A DNA stretch of 64,000 nucleotides from positions 4,092,001 to 4,156,000 of the forward strand of contig NZ_CP068437.1 in the NCBI RefSeq assembly GCF_016757755.1, given 5' to 3'. The position numbers and the translations under genes are program-made. Positions 1 to 10,200 of this stretch are shown here, piece after piece (position 1 is the stretch's first letter; every line of letters begins with the position of its first letter). The notes below the pieces were generated by a model. The model searched no databases. It had not been told where the DNA came from and worked only from the letters and a program-made list of their open reading frames with translations. This stretch comes from Shewanella sp. KX20019. Its GTDB lineage: Bacteria > Pseudomonadota > Gammaproteobacteria > Enterobacterales > Shewanellaceae.

Positions 1-1253
1 AGAACTTGTGGCGCTTTTTTGAAAGGCTCAACGCTTGAGGTCACCCAAACATCACCCACCTTGCCGCCTTGAATCACTTCAATATGGCTCATGCTGCGAG
101 CACCAAGTTGAATAGGCATATGCTCAGCAATATCACCTTGCATTACGTAGACTTCTTGCCCGCCACCACTCGTGACAAATGCACCGCGTTTTACCATTAA
201 TACATTCGCTCTATGCTCTAATAACACTCGTGCTGAAAGACGCTGATTCTGACGTAGATGCAGGCTGTCGTTCTGTTCGAAGCGCACTCTGGCAGTGACT
301 TCACGGTTACGCACTTCAGGTGAGATAGAGGCAAGCTCTCCCATCATGGTGATAGCGCCAAAACTCAGCTCTACCGCCATCCCTAGCCCTAACTCATCGG
401 CGTATGACTCTGGTACAGCAAGCTCGGCTTCAAAAGCACTCAAATCCACCACGGTTAAAATGGGTTGGCTTGAGCCGATTCGCGCTTTTTGCTCTGTTAG
501 CCAATTACCAATAATGCCGCCAACAGGAGCAATAATATTAAGCGCCGCGACTTGACGCTCTAGCTCTTTCACCACTAACGCTTGACGATCGACCTCTAAC
601 GCAGTGTTCTTTAACTCGAAGGTTAGGGTGTCTTTCATCAGTAACGCTTCTTGACCCGCATGAGCAAACATCAGCTTTGCTTTATGCAAATCATCTTTAC
701 TTTTTTCAAAATCAATTTTGCTAATTAACTTGGACTGGATCAGTTGATCACCACGGCGACTTTCACGATCCGCGGCCTCTAAGTCTACCTCCGCAATATC
801 CAGTGTTTGCTGTGCTTTTAGTTGTTGTCTACGCGCATCGAGGCGGGCACGTTCTAGTGAGCTTTTCATGCCTTCGAGCAGCGCTTCTTGCTGCTTTAGA
901 TTATTGGTCAACTTGTGGCTTTCGATAGAGGCCACAATATCGCCCTGCTCGACACGGTCACCCGGCTTGGCAAGCAAGGTAACACTCCCCTGTTCAGGGC
1001 TATAAAGGACTGGTGCGTTAGCAGCAACAATTTTTCCAGTAGTGGGGATATCACGTATAAGCGTACCGCGCTCTAGCGTGGCAAACCTCAGTTCAGAACG
1101 CTTGATTGAAGTGGCAACAGAATCGCTCCCCATACTTGACCAAACCAAACCTGACACCAACAGTGCCGCAATACCCAACATTGCAGGGCGCTTAACCTTG
1201 TTCACCTTGCTTGGCTGTTTAACTGTATCTTGTGCGCTGGTATCCTGAATCAT
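1..1253 (-). CDS. HlyD-family periplasmic adaptor of an efflux system (3' end outside window)
   Basis: An open frame runs from an ATG at 1253 to the left edge, so the C-terminal end is missing. The start has one N-terminal membrane segment (PAMLGIAALLVSGLVW, about residues 28-43). A lipoyl/barrel-sandwich region (PGDRVEQGDIVASIESHKL), a long coiled coil rich in Ala, Lys, Gln and Arg, the second lipoyl half (LNIIAPVGGIIGNW) and a beta-barrel region follow. This order is typical of membrane-fusion adaptors that link an inner-membrane ABC or RND pump to an outer-membrane channel. The pump genes should lie beyond the left edge. A probable sigma-54 promoter and TGTCCG boxes lie upstream. The substrate cannot be told. 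Confidence 0.85.
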   Translation of the reverse strand, partial: MIQDTSAQDTVKQPSKVNKVKRPAMLGIAALLVSGLVWSSMGSDSVATSIKRSELRFATLERGTLIRDIPTTGKIVAANAPVLYSPEQGSVTLLAKPGDRVEQGDIVASIESHKLTNNLKQQEALLEGMKSSLERARLDARRQQLKAQQTLDIAEVDLEAADRESRRGDQLIQSKLISKIDFEKSKDDLHKAKLMFAHAGQEALLMKDTLTFELKNTALEVDRQALVVKELERQVAALNIIAPVGGIIGNWLTEQKARIGSSQPILTVVDLSAFEAELAVPESYADELGLGMAVELSFGAITMMGELASISPEVRNREVTARVRFEQNDSLHLRQNQRLSARVLLEHRANVLMVKRGAFVTSGGGQEVYVMQGDIAEHMPIQLGARSMSHIEVIQGGKVGDVWVTSSVEPFKKAPQV

Positions 1254-1309
1254 CTGCTGTCCCTATTTGTGTCCGATATCTACAATATCTATTCCGATAG
1301 GCTTATTAA

Positions 1310-1325
1310 TACAAACTGTGTGCCA
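1310..1325 (-). promoter_or_regulatory. Candidate sigma-54 (-24/-12) promoter of the adaptor gene
   Basis: Read on the minus strand the site is TGGCACACAGTTTGTA. It matches the RpoN pattern TGGCAC-N5-TTGCW with exact spacing; the only core deviation is GT instead of GC at -12. It lies 57 bases upstream of the adaptor start codon, and TGTCCG boxes lie further upstream where an enhancer-binding protein would sit. Confidence 0.55.
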
Positions 1326-1375
1326 AAAAATAAAAAACCTTTATTAACAACATCTAAAATACTATCCAGCCTCAG

Positions 1376-1456
1376 CGGACAGTCAATAGTGTCCGCGGTC
1401 ACTTGTTAAAAGTGTCCGTTCATCTATTTGATTGTCCGATATAGGGAAAGTGTCCG
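1376..1456. promoter_or_regulatory. TGTCCG/CGGACA box array, candidate enhancer-binding sites
   Basis: An inverted pair CGGACA (1376-1381) and TGTCCG (1390-1395) is separated by 8 bases. Single TGTCCG boxes follow at 1413-1418, 1433-1438 and 1451-1456. The spacings are 23, 20 and 18 bases, near two helical turns. The array lies about 50-130 bases upstream of the sigma-54-like promoter, the usual place for an NtrC-type activator. One more TGTCCG lies in the leader at 1270-1275. The function is inferred. Confidence 0.45.
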
Positions 1457-1464
1457 AAATATTT

Positions 1465-1720
1465 AGAAGCAGGTTTGAGAATGAACAGGGGCTAGGAGCT
1501 AGGTTTGAAAGCAAGCAGGTTCTAGGGGCTAGGTTTGAGGTTTGAGAATGAGCAGGTTCGAGGTTATAGGAGCTAGGTTCCGCTGTATTAACCGTTAATA
1601 CCACGCCGCATTTCCTAGCACCTGCTCTGCCAAGAACCTGCTAGCGCCTGCCATTCCTAGAACCTGCATTTCCTAGCACCTGCCTTTCCTAGCACCTGCC
1701 TTTCCTAGCACCTGCCTTTC
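1465..1720. repeat. Inverted intergenic repeat built of short words (CTAGCACCTGC family)
   Basis: The left half (about 1465-1580) repeats GCAGGTTCTAGG- and GCTAGGTTTGA-like words. The right half (about 1609-1720) repeats the complementary word CCTAGCACCTGC, including three tandem 16-base units from 1685 to about 1716. One pair is a perfect inverted match: 1515-1526 against 1656-1667. The whole could fold into a long imperfect hairpin. No coding frame makes sense here. Confidence 0.6.
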
Positions 1721-1721
1721 T

Positions 1722-2105
1722 TTAAAACGCTTGGCAGAAAACGGTAAAGCTGGCGATGATAGCGACAAACCAAGATAGGCTTCTCAAGCTGCCCATATCT
1801 TTTAGATATAGCACTTGGTAAGCCACCCGAGCAGCTACATGCACAATGGCGGCGGTCTCGGCGACCATGTTCACCTTACCCGTCGCGAGTACAACCAACA
1901 CAGCAAGGCCGAAAATAAGCAATGATTCGAAGGCATTCTGATGTCCCGCAACCGCTCTTGCACCAAAACCTGTTAGCTTTGATTGCTGCTCACGGGGGTG
2001 ACTATTGTCATAGCCACCCAGTTTCGCCATCGCGACCGCCACAGGTCCTTTAGCAACATAAGGCAGTAACATCGCAATGAGCAAACAGATAAGTAAAGTG
2101 GTCAT
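1722..2105 (-). CDS. MAPEG family membrane protein
   Basis: 127 residues with about four hydrophobic helices. The conserved small-protein pattern includes NSHPREQ near residue 35, then GFGARAVAGHQNAFESL near residues 46-62. This arrangement (R-A-x-x-x-x-N-x-x-E-x-x) marks the membrane-associated eicosanoid/glutathione metabolism family, and in bacteria these are short glutathione-linked or uncharacterised inner-membrane proteins. The family usually has 120-150 residues, so the gene looks complete. It stands alone, and its 3' end adjoins the repeat region. A specific reaction cannot be assigned. Confidence 0.85.
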   Translation of the reverse strand: MTTLLICLLIAMLLPYVAKGPVAVAMAKLGGYDNSHPREQQSKLTGFGARAVAGHQNAFESLLIFGLAVLVVLATGKVNMVAETAAIVHVAARVAYQVLYLKDMGSLRSLSWFVAIIASFTVFCQAF

Positions 2106-2381
2106 ATTAGGATCCTTTTTTAATTTATTGTTTTAGCTTTTTAATTTGAGCAGCACCTTAACATAACCGACAACATCAGACACAGCTGAGCCAGAGCCTG
2201 TACCTAGCTATAGGTCCTAAAATATAAGGAATAACTAAAGCTATTAATTTAATTGACTTTTATAATACAAAATTAATAGTATGTCATCATTATGCCTTAC
2301 TTTGTCCAGCGCAAAGCATGTAAGCAGTATTATGGCGACGGAAGCCGTTTTTTACGGATAATCAATTATAAAGGACTATAG

Positions 2382-4247
2382 ATGCAGCACTGTTCTAGCC
2401 CACTTTTTATCAATGATAGTTTTTGCCCTGATTGCGGCGATAAAATTGACAACACGCTATCCATAAAATCTCTTGAGCAACACTATCCAGATATTATTGA
2501 AGCCCTATTAACCCACTGCCCTGATGCGAATATTTATACGGGTTGGGTTGAAAAAACTCACCATTACAAACGCGTACACCGAAGTGGCGGTAACGATAGC
2601 GAAACCCTATATTACTCATACTGGTTTCTTACGCTTAATAATGAGAAAGATGAACCTTTTACCATCAGTATCAGCTCAGAGGATAGCTCTTTCGATAGCG
2701 TGACCAAAGGTGATATCATGACCTTTCTGCAGCCAACGAGCTATAACCTAAACTACAAGCTCGCCGATGCTAACGACAAGCGCATTGTGACCCACACCGA
2801 AGCCGCTACCGCAGTTATTTTTCATCGTGATTCAGGCCAAGAGTCAATTCTAAACCCAGTTTATCAGCCTGAAGAGTTTTCAAAGTTTGCCACCTTTAGC
2901 AGTACCCTTTTCTTCTCTGCCATTGCCGCAATATCAGGGCTGTTTTTCGATCTTTATAACGCTGAAGCCGCTGGTGTTATTACCGCGCTACTCACCCTCT
3001 TCGGTTCAATCTATAGAATTAGTAGCAAAACCAAGACATTTGAAGCTGAAACCGCAAGATATGATGAAATCAAACGCACCGTCAAGCGGATCCTTGGCGT
3101 GTCAAACTCAGATATGGGCTATGATCGCCGCGGTCGAAAAGCCAAAAATGATGACGTGTACTGCATTAGTTGTGAACAGCTGATCAATAGTCACTATCAT
3201 TATTGTCATTGTTGTGGTCAATCCCAGCTAAATGAAGCACCCGCTATATTCATTGAAGCAGCACCAAAGCTGGTATCCACTAGCGGCATCGAAAATGAGA
3301 GTACAAGCGCTGACTCTGAAACAACGACGGCAACCACTACTGATACCGGGCTAAGCAGCGAGCAGTCCCATGCTATGACTGCGACAAGTGATAATGTCAC
3401 CCCGATCACCAGTGCTCCACGCCAACGTATGACTCGCCGCGACAAGATATTACAAGTGTGTGCGCCATTTTCTACTGTCGACAATACAGAGCATCAACAC
3501 AAGCACCTCTTCGCCAAGAATTATCAATGCACGTTATCGACCTCATCGAGTATTGTCCGCGTCACCGATAAAGAGGTCGGCACCAGCGTCAGCGATGATA
3601 CAAATGTCACCACTAGAACAACCCGTACTGATTACAGAAATGGTTACGGCAGTGTCCGCTCCGAATATAGAACAGAGACCTCTAGTCATAGACAAAGAAA
3701 CTCCAACCTCTACGGTGAACTCACTGTGGAAACGCCCGAGGGCGAAGTGCAAAGCTTTAAAGCAGCTAGGTCGCTGCTAGGCTCTGCCGACATCGGTGAT
3801 TGGATCTTGCTAGGCAGCAGCAAAGTTGAAGGGACAGCTTGCCGAACTGATTATGACGAGTTCTATTATAATATCAGTAAAGATAACCTGATTGAGCCAG
3901 AGTCGATGACTAGCTGGGGACGCATATCGGGTAAAAGCCAAACTATTGTCATATTACTGTTTGCGCTAGCCATTGGCAGTACGATTTACTTCCACGATGT
4001 GATGAACCTGCTTGCGCCGCTGGTGCCTAACGACGTATGGAATCTGGTGTTTGGCCTAACCAATTCACTCTCCTTGCCGATTAGCTATACACCTATGGTG
4101 TTATTTAGCCTGTTTTTTGTGGTTGTTTTAATTATCGCCAGAATGTGCCGCAACCACACCAAGAGAAAGTTGCAATTAGCGCTAAAACCACTACATGCAA
4201 CACTTGAAAAGTGCCAACAAACACGAGAGTCCTTCGATAAAATTTAA
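2382..4247 (+). CDS. Zinc-ribbon membrane protein of unknown function (duplicated layout)
   Basis: 621 residues. The N-terminus looks like a zinc ribbon whose first knuckle is damaged: CSSP at residues 4-7, then FCPDCG at 15-20. An intact ribbon (YCISC...YCHCCG) lies near residues 258-280. One hydrophobic pair is near residues 170-212 and another near 525-605. Between them is a Ser/Thr-rich linker (about 295-345) and a soluble domain. The two halves both combine a soluble beta-rich region with a membrane hairpin, which suggests an internal duplication or fusion. I do not recognise a named family. A strong terminator follows. The ATG at 2382 is taken as the start because the ribbon begins at once. 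Confidence 0.75.
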   Translation: MQHCSSPLFINDSFCPDCGDKIDNTLSIKSLEQHYPDIIEALLTHCPDANIYTGWVEKTHHYKRVHRSGGNDSETLYYSYWFLTLNNEKDEPFTISISSEDSSFDSVTKGDIMTFLQPTSYNLNYKLADANDKRIVTHTEAATAVIFHRDSGQESILNPVYQPEEFSKFATFSSTLFFSAIAAISGLFFDLYNAEAAGVITALLTLFGSIYRISSKTKTFEAETARYDEIKRTVKRILGVSNSDMGYDRRGRKAKNDDVYCISCEQLINSHYHYCHCCGQSQLNEAPAIFIEAAPKLVSTSGIENESTSADSETTTATTTDTGLSSEQSHAMTATSDNVTPITSAPRQRMTRRDKILQVCAPFSTVDNTEHQHKHLFAKNYQCTLSTSSSIVRVTDKEVGTSVSDDTNVTTRTTRTDYRNGYGSVRSEYRTETSSHRQRNSNLYGELTVETPEGEVQSFKAARSLLGSADIGDWILLGSSKVEGTACRTDYDEFYYNISKDNLIEPESMTSWGRISGKSQTIVILLFALAIGSTIYFHDVMNLLAPLVPNDVWNLVFGLTNSLSLPISYTPMVLFSLFFVVVLIIARMCRNHTKRKLQLALKPLHATLEKCQQTRESFDKI

Positions 4248-4257
4248 CTTTTATCAT

Positions 4258-4290
4258 AAAAAATAGCGCCTAATAAGGCGCTATTTTTTT
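4258..4290 (+). terminator. Rho-independent terminator
   Basis: The stem AAATAGCGCC (4261-4270) pairs perfectly with GGCGCTATTT (4277-4286) around a 6-base loop, and a T-run follows. It lies just after the stop of the zinc-ribbon protein gene. Confidence 0.85.
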
Positions 4291-4396
4291 ATGTTTCATT
4301 GAATTAGATTGCAAACGCTAGCAAAAACGCAATTAACCTGAAGTAACAATACTGCTTGCCACTCTCTTTTTGGATCTGACACTCTTGCGCGAAAGG

Positions 4397-5077
4397 TTAA
4401 AAGCTATACGCTAAACCCACCATGTAGTGATCATCGTTAAATTCGTGATAACTAGCTTCGAGCATAAGATCAAGTTGGGCTAGTAAAGGGTAGTTATAAC
4501 GCAGTGCGATATCATAAGCAGTGTCAGCAACTTCACCATTATCATCAAACTCATAGGCTTCTGCATCAGTATACAGGCCTACGTGTGCTACCAAGCTACT
4601 GTCGTTAAATAGCGCGAATGAGTAGTTCAACTCTGTATACCAAGTTTCCAAATCCTGATCGTAGTTAGCCGCTAGATTCATTGCTTGATAATCAACAGAT
4701 AAAGCATATTCTACAGTGTCGCCACCATCTCCATAAGTGTACTTCATGGCATTGAAGCCAAAGCCAAGATCGTCAGTGGCCATCAGATAATAACCAGCGT
4801 AGTAGTCAATCTCGTAATCCTTAACCACAGTATCCGCGTCCTCATAGCGATAGGTCTCAAATGAGGTTCCTAGATAAAAGCCACTATCATGTTCCACCAT
4901 TAGATCGGCTTGCAGCGATGGCTTATCATCACTGATGGTTTGCCCACGCCAGAGATAGTTACTTAAAGCCATCATTTTACCAGATGCTGTAAATTGACTC
5001 TCTTCAGCAGCAACTGTCTGAGTGGCACTCATCGCTATTGCCATGATGCACGATGATAATAGTAATTTCTTCATCAT
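4397..5077 (-). CDS. TorF-family putative outer-membrane porin
   Basis: 226 residues with a clear signal peptide (MMKKLLLSSCIMAIAMSA, cleavage after VAA). The mature part is acidic with alternating aromatic beta-strands. It starts ALSNYLWRGQTIS and ends in a C-terminal aromatic (VGLAYSF), as outer-membrane barrels do. The N-terminal SNYLWRG motif is characteristic of the TIGR02001 (TorF-like, Gcw_chp) family. It is transcribed divergently from the molybdoenzyme operon across a 548-base AT-rich gap, so the two may share regulation. The substrate is unknown. Confidence 0.8.
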   Translation of the reverse strand: MMKKLLLSSCIMAIAMSATQTVAAEESQFTASGKMMALSNYLWRGQTISDDKPSLQADLMVEHDSGFYLGTSFETYRYEDADTVVKDYEIDYYAGYYLMATDDLGFGFNAMKYTYGDGGDTVEYALSVDYQAMNLAANYDQDLETWYTELNYSFALFNDSSLVAHVGLYTDAEAYEFDDNGEVADTAYDIALRYNYPLLAQLDLMLEASYHEFNDDHYMVGLAYSF

Positions 5078-5625
5078 TAACCCTTATTTTAAATAATACT
5101 ATGTTGTAATGTTTGTTTCACATCAATTGTTATCAGTACTTACCTTACAATCTTTAGATTGTTTTTATTAAATTTAATTTCAAAAACACAGATATGATTG
5201 CAACTTTATATTCATTTGTGATTGCGGTTTTTATTTTCACATTATAATAAAGGCGTTTTTTATTTTTAGAGATATGGCCTTTATTATCACCTATATATTT
5301 TTAAATTTACAAAACAGCTAACAACAAAACGCCAAACCGATAATAAACAACGACTTACATTGAAAACCTGCTTTTCATAATTCATAAAAATGTATTTACT
5401 GAATTCATAAAAAAACGATTTAAGTCTAACAAATAGATCTTAAATACGCTTTTAATAAGTTGTGTGACTTAGCAGTTCTTTATATCTATTTATGTTCTGT
5501 ATTATTTACCTCAAGATCTATTTTGATTTTTCTTTCGACATCGCTTCCTCGTCTTATTCATCCAATTTATTTTAAATAGGCTGAATACTTACAATGAAGT
5601 GATAACAATATACTAAGGGGTGTTT
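5078..5625. other. AT-rich divergent intergenic region
   Basis: 548 bases between the porin gene (leftward) and the NrfD-like gene (rightward). It is very AT-rich and has no credible frame. It must hold both promoters. I looked for CRP and FNR dyads and found none close to consensus. A good Shine-Dalgarno sequence (AAGGGG) ends 5 bases before the ATG at 5626. Confidence 0.6.
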
Positions 5626-6522
5626 ATGCACGAAGTTCATTGGGGGTTGTTAGTCGCAGCTTATCTATTTTTAGCTGGAGCTGGAGCTGGAGCACTTTTT
5701 ATTAGTGGTTGCCTTGTGCTATCGAATAAAGTTCAAGTGCCGCATCACTTAAATACGGCAAAAATAAGTGCCATTGTGGGTACCTTGTTACTAATGCTTG
5801 GCACGGGAATGATCGTATTCGATCTAACCACATTCCAATACGGGATTGCTAATATTGATGTCGTTAAGTTTTTCCGATTCTATCGCCTGTTTATGACCAT
5901 TGAGCCCAGCTCAATGATGAGCATCGGTACCTGGCTACTCACCTTGGCGATTATTTTTTCCTCGCTATTTTGTTTGTCATTTAGAGCTAAAGCTGATCAG
6001 CCGAGCTATAGCCGACCGTTTGCTGCGATCAATGTAATTTTTGCTGTCTGCATCGCTTCATATACCGCATTACTTATCGGTGATATCAACCATAACTTGG
6101 TTTGGTCAAACAGTATTTTAGTGGTGATTTTTTTAATGTCGGCACTTTCTTGTGGGGCAGCTGTAGTGTTAATCATTAAAACCCGCCTGAAGATCGCCGA
6201 TGTTAATCACACTTTCGCTAAATCAGATTCTGCACTGTTAGCTCTCGAGGTTCTTACGGTCTGTGTGTTCGCCTATTCAATTTACAACATCAGTATATTC
6301 AACGGGATGGACAATCTTCTTTCACTTTCAAGCACTGCTGGTGCTATTTGGTGGGTTGGTGCCATTTTGATCGGATTAATCATGCCGTTACTGCTGAACT
6401 TTACATCAATTATTAGCAAGACCGCTGTGTCTCATAGCAAAGAATACTTGTTAGCTGTGTTGATATTAATGGGTGCATTTTGCTTGCGCTATTCGGTTCT
6501 ACTCGCTGGTCAGTATTATTAG
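5626..6522 (+). CDS. NrfD/PsrC-type membrane anchor (TtrC-like) of a molybdoenzyme
   Basis: 298 residues with eight or more hydrophobic helices. The N-terminal VHWGLLVAAYLFLAGAGAGA pattern is typical of NrfD/PsrC subunits, which pass quinol electrons to the iron-sulfur subunit without haem. The start at 5626 is preferred over an in-frame GTG at 5620 because AAGGGG lies 5 bases before it. It is the first gene of an operon with the iron-sulfur subunit (9-base gap) and catalytic subunit (4-base gap), in the order C-B-A. The anchor would sit in the inner membrane and serve the periplasmic enzyme. Confidence 0.85.
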   Translation: MHEVHWGLLVAAYLFLAGAGAGALFISGCLVLSNKVQVPHHLNTAKISAIVGTLLLMLGTGMIVFDLTTFQYGIANIDVVKFFRFYRLFMTIEPSSMMSIGTWLLTLAIIFSSLFCLSFRAKADQPSYSRPFAAINVIFAVCIASYTALLIGDINHNLVWSNSILVVIFLMSALSCGAAVVLIIKTRLKIADVNHTFAKSDSALLALEVLTVCVFAYSIYNISIFNGMDNLLSLSSTAGAIWWVGAILIGLIMPLLLNFTSIISKTAVSHSKEYLLAVLILMGAFCLRYSVLLAGQYY

Positions 6523-6531
6523 GAGTCTAGG

Positions 6532-7248
6532 ATGTTAGATAGAAGAAGAGCCCTCCGTTTTTTAGCTGGCGGCGCAATTACGACAACTGGAGTTATGTTC
6601 ATGCCTGCGGGCAGTGCCATAGCCTCAGTCCGTCAACAAGGGAAAAAGCGTCTGGCCATGGTGATAGATCTTAGCCGATGCAATGGTTGTAAAGCGTGTG
6701 TTGTCTCCTGTGGCATGGAGAATGGCACCAAACCCGATGAACATCGCACCCAGGTTATTCAAACCAGTGCGGAAATTGGCGACAAACAGTTCGCATTCAA
6801 TTTGCCAATCATGTGTAACAACTGTGAAGACCCCTCATGCGTGTCTGTTTGTCCGACGGGCGCGACATTCAAGCGTGAAGAAGACGGCATCGTCGTCGTC
6901 GATTCTACGCTTTGCATAGGGTGTAACTACTGTATTCAGGCGTGCCCATACGGCGGGGTTCGTTTCACTAACTCGACAACCGGTACCGTAGATAAGTGTA
7001 ACTTCTGCATTCAACGTACTTCCAGAGGCTTGCTGCCTGCGTGTGTCGAAACCTGTACCGGTGGTGCACGTGTCTTTGGTGATATTAACGATGTGAATAG
7101 TGAAATATCCAAACTGCTCAGCCAGAGTAACCCTATGGTACTGCAGGCGAGCAAGCAGACTTCACCTAATGTTTTTTATATTGGCTTGACGCAAGAAGAG
7201 AGCAACACCGCGTTCAGTATACATTATCCTCAATTGTGGCAGAGGTAG
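6532..7248 (+). CDS. 4Fe-4S ferredoxin-type subunit (TtrB/PsrB-like), Tat-exported
   Basis: 238 residues. The N-terminus has a twin-arginine-like signal (DRRRALRFLAGG). Four cysteine clusters follow: CNGCKACVVSC near residue 50, CNNC...CVSVCPTGA near 100, CIGCNYCIQACPYGG near 132, and CNFC...CVETC near 157. These hold four [4Fe-4S] clusters, as in DmsB, PsrB and TtrB. It links the NrfD anchor encoded upstream to the catalytic subunit encoded downstream. Both neighbours are within 10 bases, so the three are co-transcribed. Confidence 0.9.
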   Translation: MLDRRRALRFLAGGAITTTGVMFMPAGSAIASVRQQGKKRLAMVIDLSRCNGCKACVVSCGMENGTKPDEHRTQVIQTSAEIGDKQFAFNLPIMCNNCEDPSCVSVCPTGATFKREEDGIVVVDSTLCIGCNYCIQACPYGGVRFTNSTTGTVDKCNFCIQRTSRGLLPACVETCTGGARVFGDINDVNSEISKLLSQSNPMVLQASKQTSPNVFYIGLTQEESNTAFSIHYPQLWQR

Positions 7249-7252
7249 CACC

Positions 7253-10200
7253 ATGGATCGTAGAAAATTTTTAAAGGCAGGTTCAGCTGCCGCTGTAGTG
7301 ACTGCTGGTACCATCAGTACTCAAGTGTTGAGCTCGGCCCGCAGTAAAACCACTGATGCCGATATTAGCAGATATGCACCCACTTCATTAACGCCTGAAT
7401 ATCGCTTCGATGCGGACAATAAGATGATTGAAAACCAGGATCAGCGCTTCGCTTTTTCCAAGTGTTATGGTTGCTTCAATGTCTGTGGTGCGCGGTTAAG
7501 CATTGATAATAAGAGCGACAAGGTGTTACGCGCCGTGGGTAACCCTTACACCTTGACTAATAATGCTGGGCAGCCAATGACAATGGAAACATCGCCTAAG
7601 GATGCGATGTTCCAGCTATCTGCGGCCAGTGGCCTGAGTCAAAGTAATCGGGCTACGCTGTGTGGTCGTGGTAACGCGGTTCCCGATGCCTTTGATGATA
7701 AACACCGCATTACCTCTTGTATGAAGCGAGTCGGTAATCGTGGTGAAAACAAGTGGCAAACTATCTCCTATGAACAATTGCTGCAAGAGGTCGTTGATGG
7801 CGGTGATCTCTTCGGTGAGGGTCATGTCGAAGGGTTAAAGGCGATTCATACAAACCCTGCATTGGCTAATCCGGCTTACCCTGATTTTGGTCCGGTAAAA
7901 AACCAGTTGCTAGTTTCAACCTCATCAGAACAAGGTGCGCGCGCCGATTTTATGCACCGTTTCGTTGCTGAATCATGGGGAACACCCAATATAGGCACCA
8001 AGGATTCTTACTGTGGTCACCAACAGGTTGCAGGCTGTGCTTTAGGTTGTTTTGACGCTGTCGATGAGATGGCGCTGCCTCAAGCCGATTATGAAGAATC
8101 AAAGTTTGCAATCTTCATCGGCACGAACCCTGGCACCAGCGGCAATGGTTTGAATGTAGGCTCTCGTCGTTTATCTAAGGCGCGTAGCGATCGTGACGAC
8201 TTTAAATATGTGGTCATCGATCCCATTCTGCGCTCATTAACCTCGGAAACTGATACCGCAAATGGTGAGTGGCTACCGATCAAATCCGGTGGTGACACTG
8301 CGTTAATGTTCGCTATGCTGCAGTACATCATTAATCATGATCGCTACCGCAGACATTATCTGGAAGCGCCCAGTCAGGCAAGTGCCGATGCCGTCGATGA
8401 GATGAATTACACCAACGCCACCTACCTAGTGGTAAAAGATAAAAAACACCCTCTTTATAACCAGTTCCTGACCGCAGAAGCTTGTGGATTAGGCGACGCA
8501 GACGTGAAGATGGTGATAGATAAGCAAAGCGGAAAACTGGTCACGGGTGATAGTGAACAGGCGGCAACACTATTCTATAATGACAGCGTCACCCTAGATG
8601 ATGGTTCACTAGTACAGGTAGAAACGGCATTTTCACTGCTCAAACAACGCGTCAACAGCCATTCCATGCAAGAGCTTTCAAAGCGCTGTGAAATACCGGT
8701 GGCGAAGATAGAAGAGTTAGCCAAGGAGTTTACCTCTCATGGTCGCAGTGTTTCTATTGAAACCAATACCGGCTGTAATGCCACCGACGGCGGTCAGTTT
8801 GCCTTTGCGATGATCATGCTAGCGACTATGGTCGGCGCGCACAATGCTAAGGGTGGCATGATGCATATGGGCGGCGTGGGCTATGCCACCATGTATGATA
8901 TCTATGACGGTCCTCTATATAACTTAATGGACTTTGAACACACTGAGGTGGTCGGATTTAATGCCGAGCGTTCCGGTGATTATGAACAGAGCCATGAATA
9001 CCAGCAGAAAGTAGCGCAAGGACTGGATCCATATCCGGCAAATGAGGCATGGAACAACACCTTTGTGCAAGATAACAGTGGCGAGTTACTGGTAGCTCAT
9101 GCCAATAAAAACCCGTTCAACTTTAAGGCATGGATCACCTGGTCTACCAACCCAATTTACGGTTGTTCAGGTCTACAAGATCAGGTTGAAGACTCCATCA
9201 AAGACCCTAAGCAGCTGGGCTTGATCATTGCGCTCGACCCTTATATCAACGAAACCAATGTTTTTGCGGATTATATTGTCCCGGATACGCTTCAATATGA
9301 AGCATGGGCAAGTTCACGTATGTGGGGCAGCGAATATATTGGTGATGTGGCTTGTGTACCGGTTGTCGAAGCGCAAACCGCAAAAACTGCCAAGGGTGAG
9401 CATGCCAATATGGAGCAGTTTATCATTGACGTCAGTAAAGCAATCGGCTTAAAGGGGTTTGGCGATAACGCATTTACCGATGTTGCAGGTAGATCATACC
9501 CGCTAAATACACCAGCTGACTTCTATGTCCCCCTGTTTGCAAACATAGCTCATACAGGCACGGTATTACCGACGCCAACGGCAGAAGACATTAAGTTTAC
9601 CAGTGTCGATCGCGCTTTGCCGATGTTCGAGGCACGCTTAAAACCGCAAGAGATAGGGCCAACAGCATTCATGCTAACTCGTGGTGGACGTTATGAGCGT
9701 GTCGATGAGCGTTATGAAGGTGAGTTTTTCAACGCGGCAATGCGTATGGATACTCAATTCCAGATCTATAACGAATCATTAGCCAGAGTAAAAGACTCCT
9801 ATAGCGGAGAGTACAATGATGGTCTGCCTGTCTATGATGTTGATAGATTCTGGGATGGTTCAGCAGTTAGAGAACACTGGAATGAGACAGACTATCCATT
9901 TAATTTCTCCACTTTTAAGTTACACCTACGTAGCCCTTATTCAGTCTCTCTGCCTCGCATCACAGCATTAGGAGATACAAACTATATTCAATTACATCAG
10001 GATGATGCGGCTAAATACAACCTGAAATCAGGCGATAAGGCACAAGTGCTTTCACCTAAGGGCAAGTATTTAGAAGGGATCGTTCAGGCGGATAAAACGG
10101 TTGCGCGTAATACTATTGTTATCGGCATGGGTTATGGCCATACCGCATTCGGTGCCAGTGCGGTTGAGGTGGACGGTATGGTTCGTCCAGGAATTAAAGA

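Noticed and set aside
295..1248. Rightward frames at 295-555 and 1042-1248
   Set aside because: They are antisense shadows of the adaptor gene and have no protein-like features.
5100..5500. CRP or FNR sites in the porin/molybdoenzyme gap
   Set aside because: TGTGA and TCACA half-sites occur but not with the required spacing, so no site is claimed.
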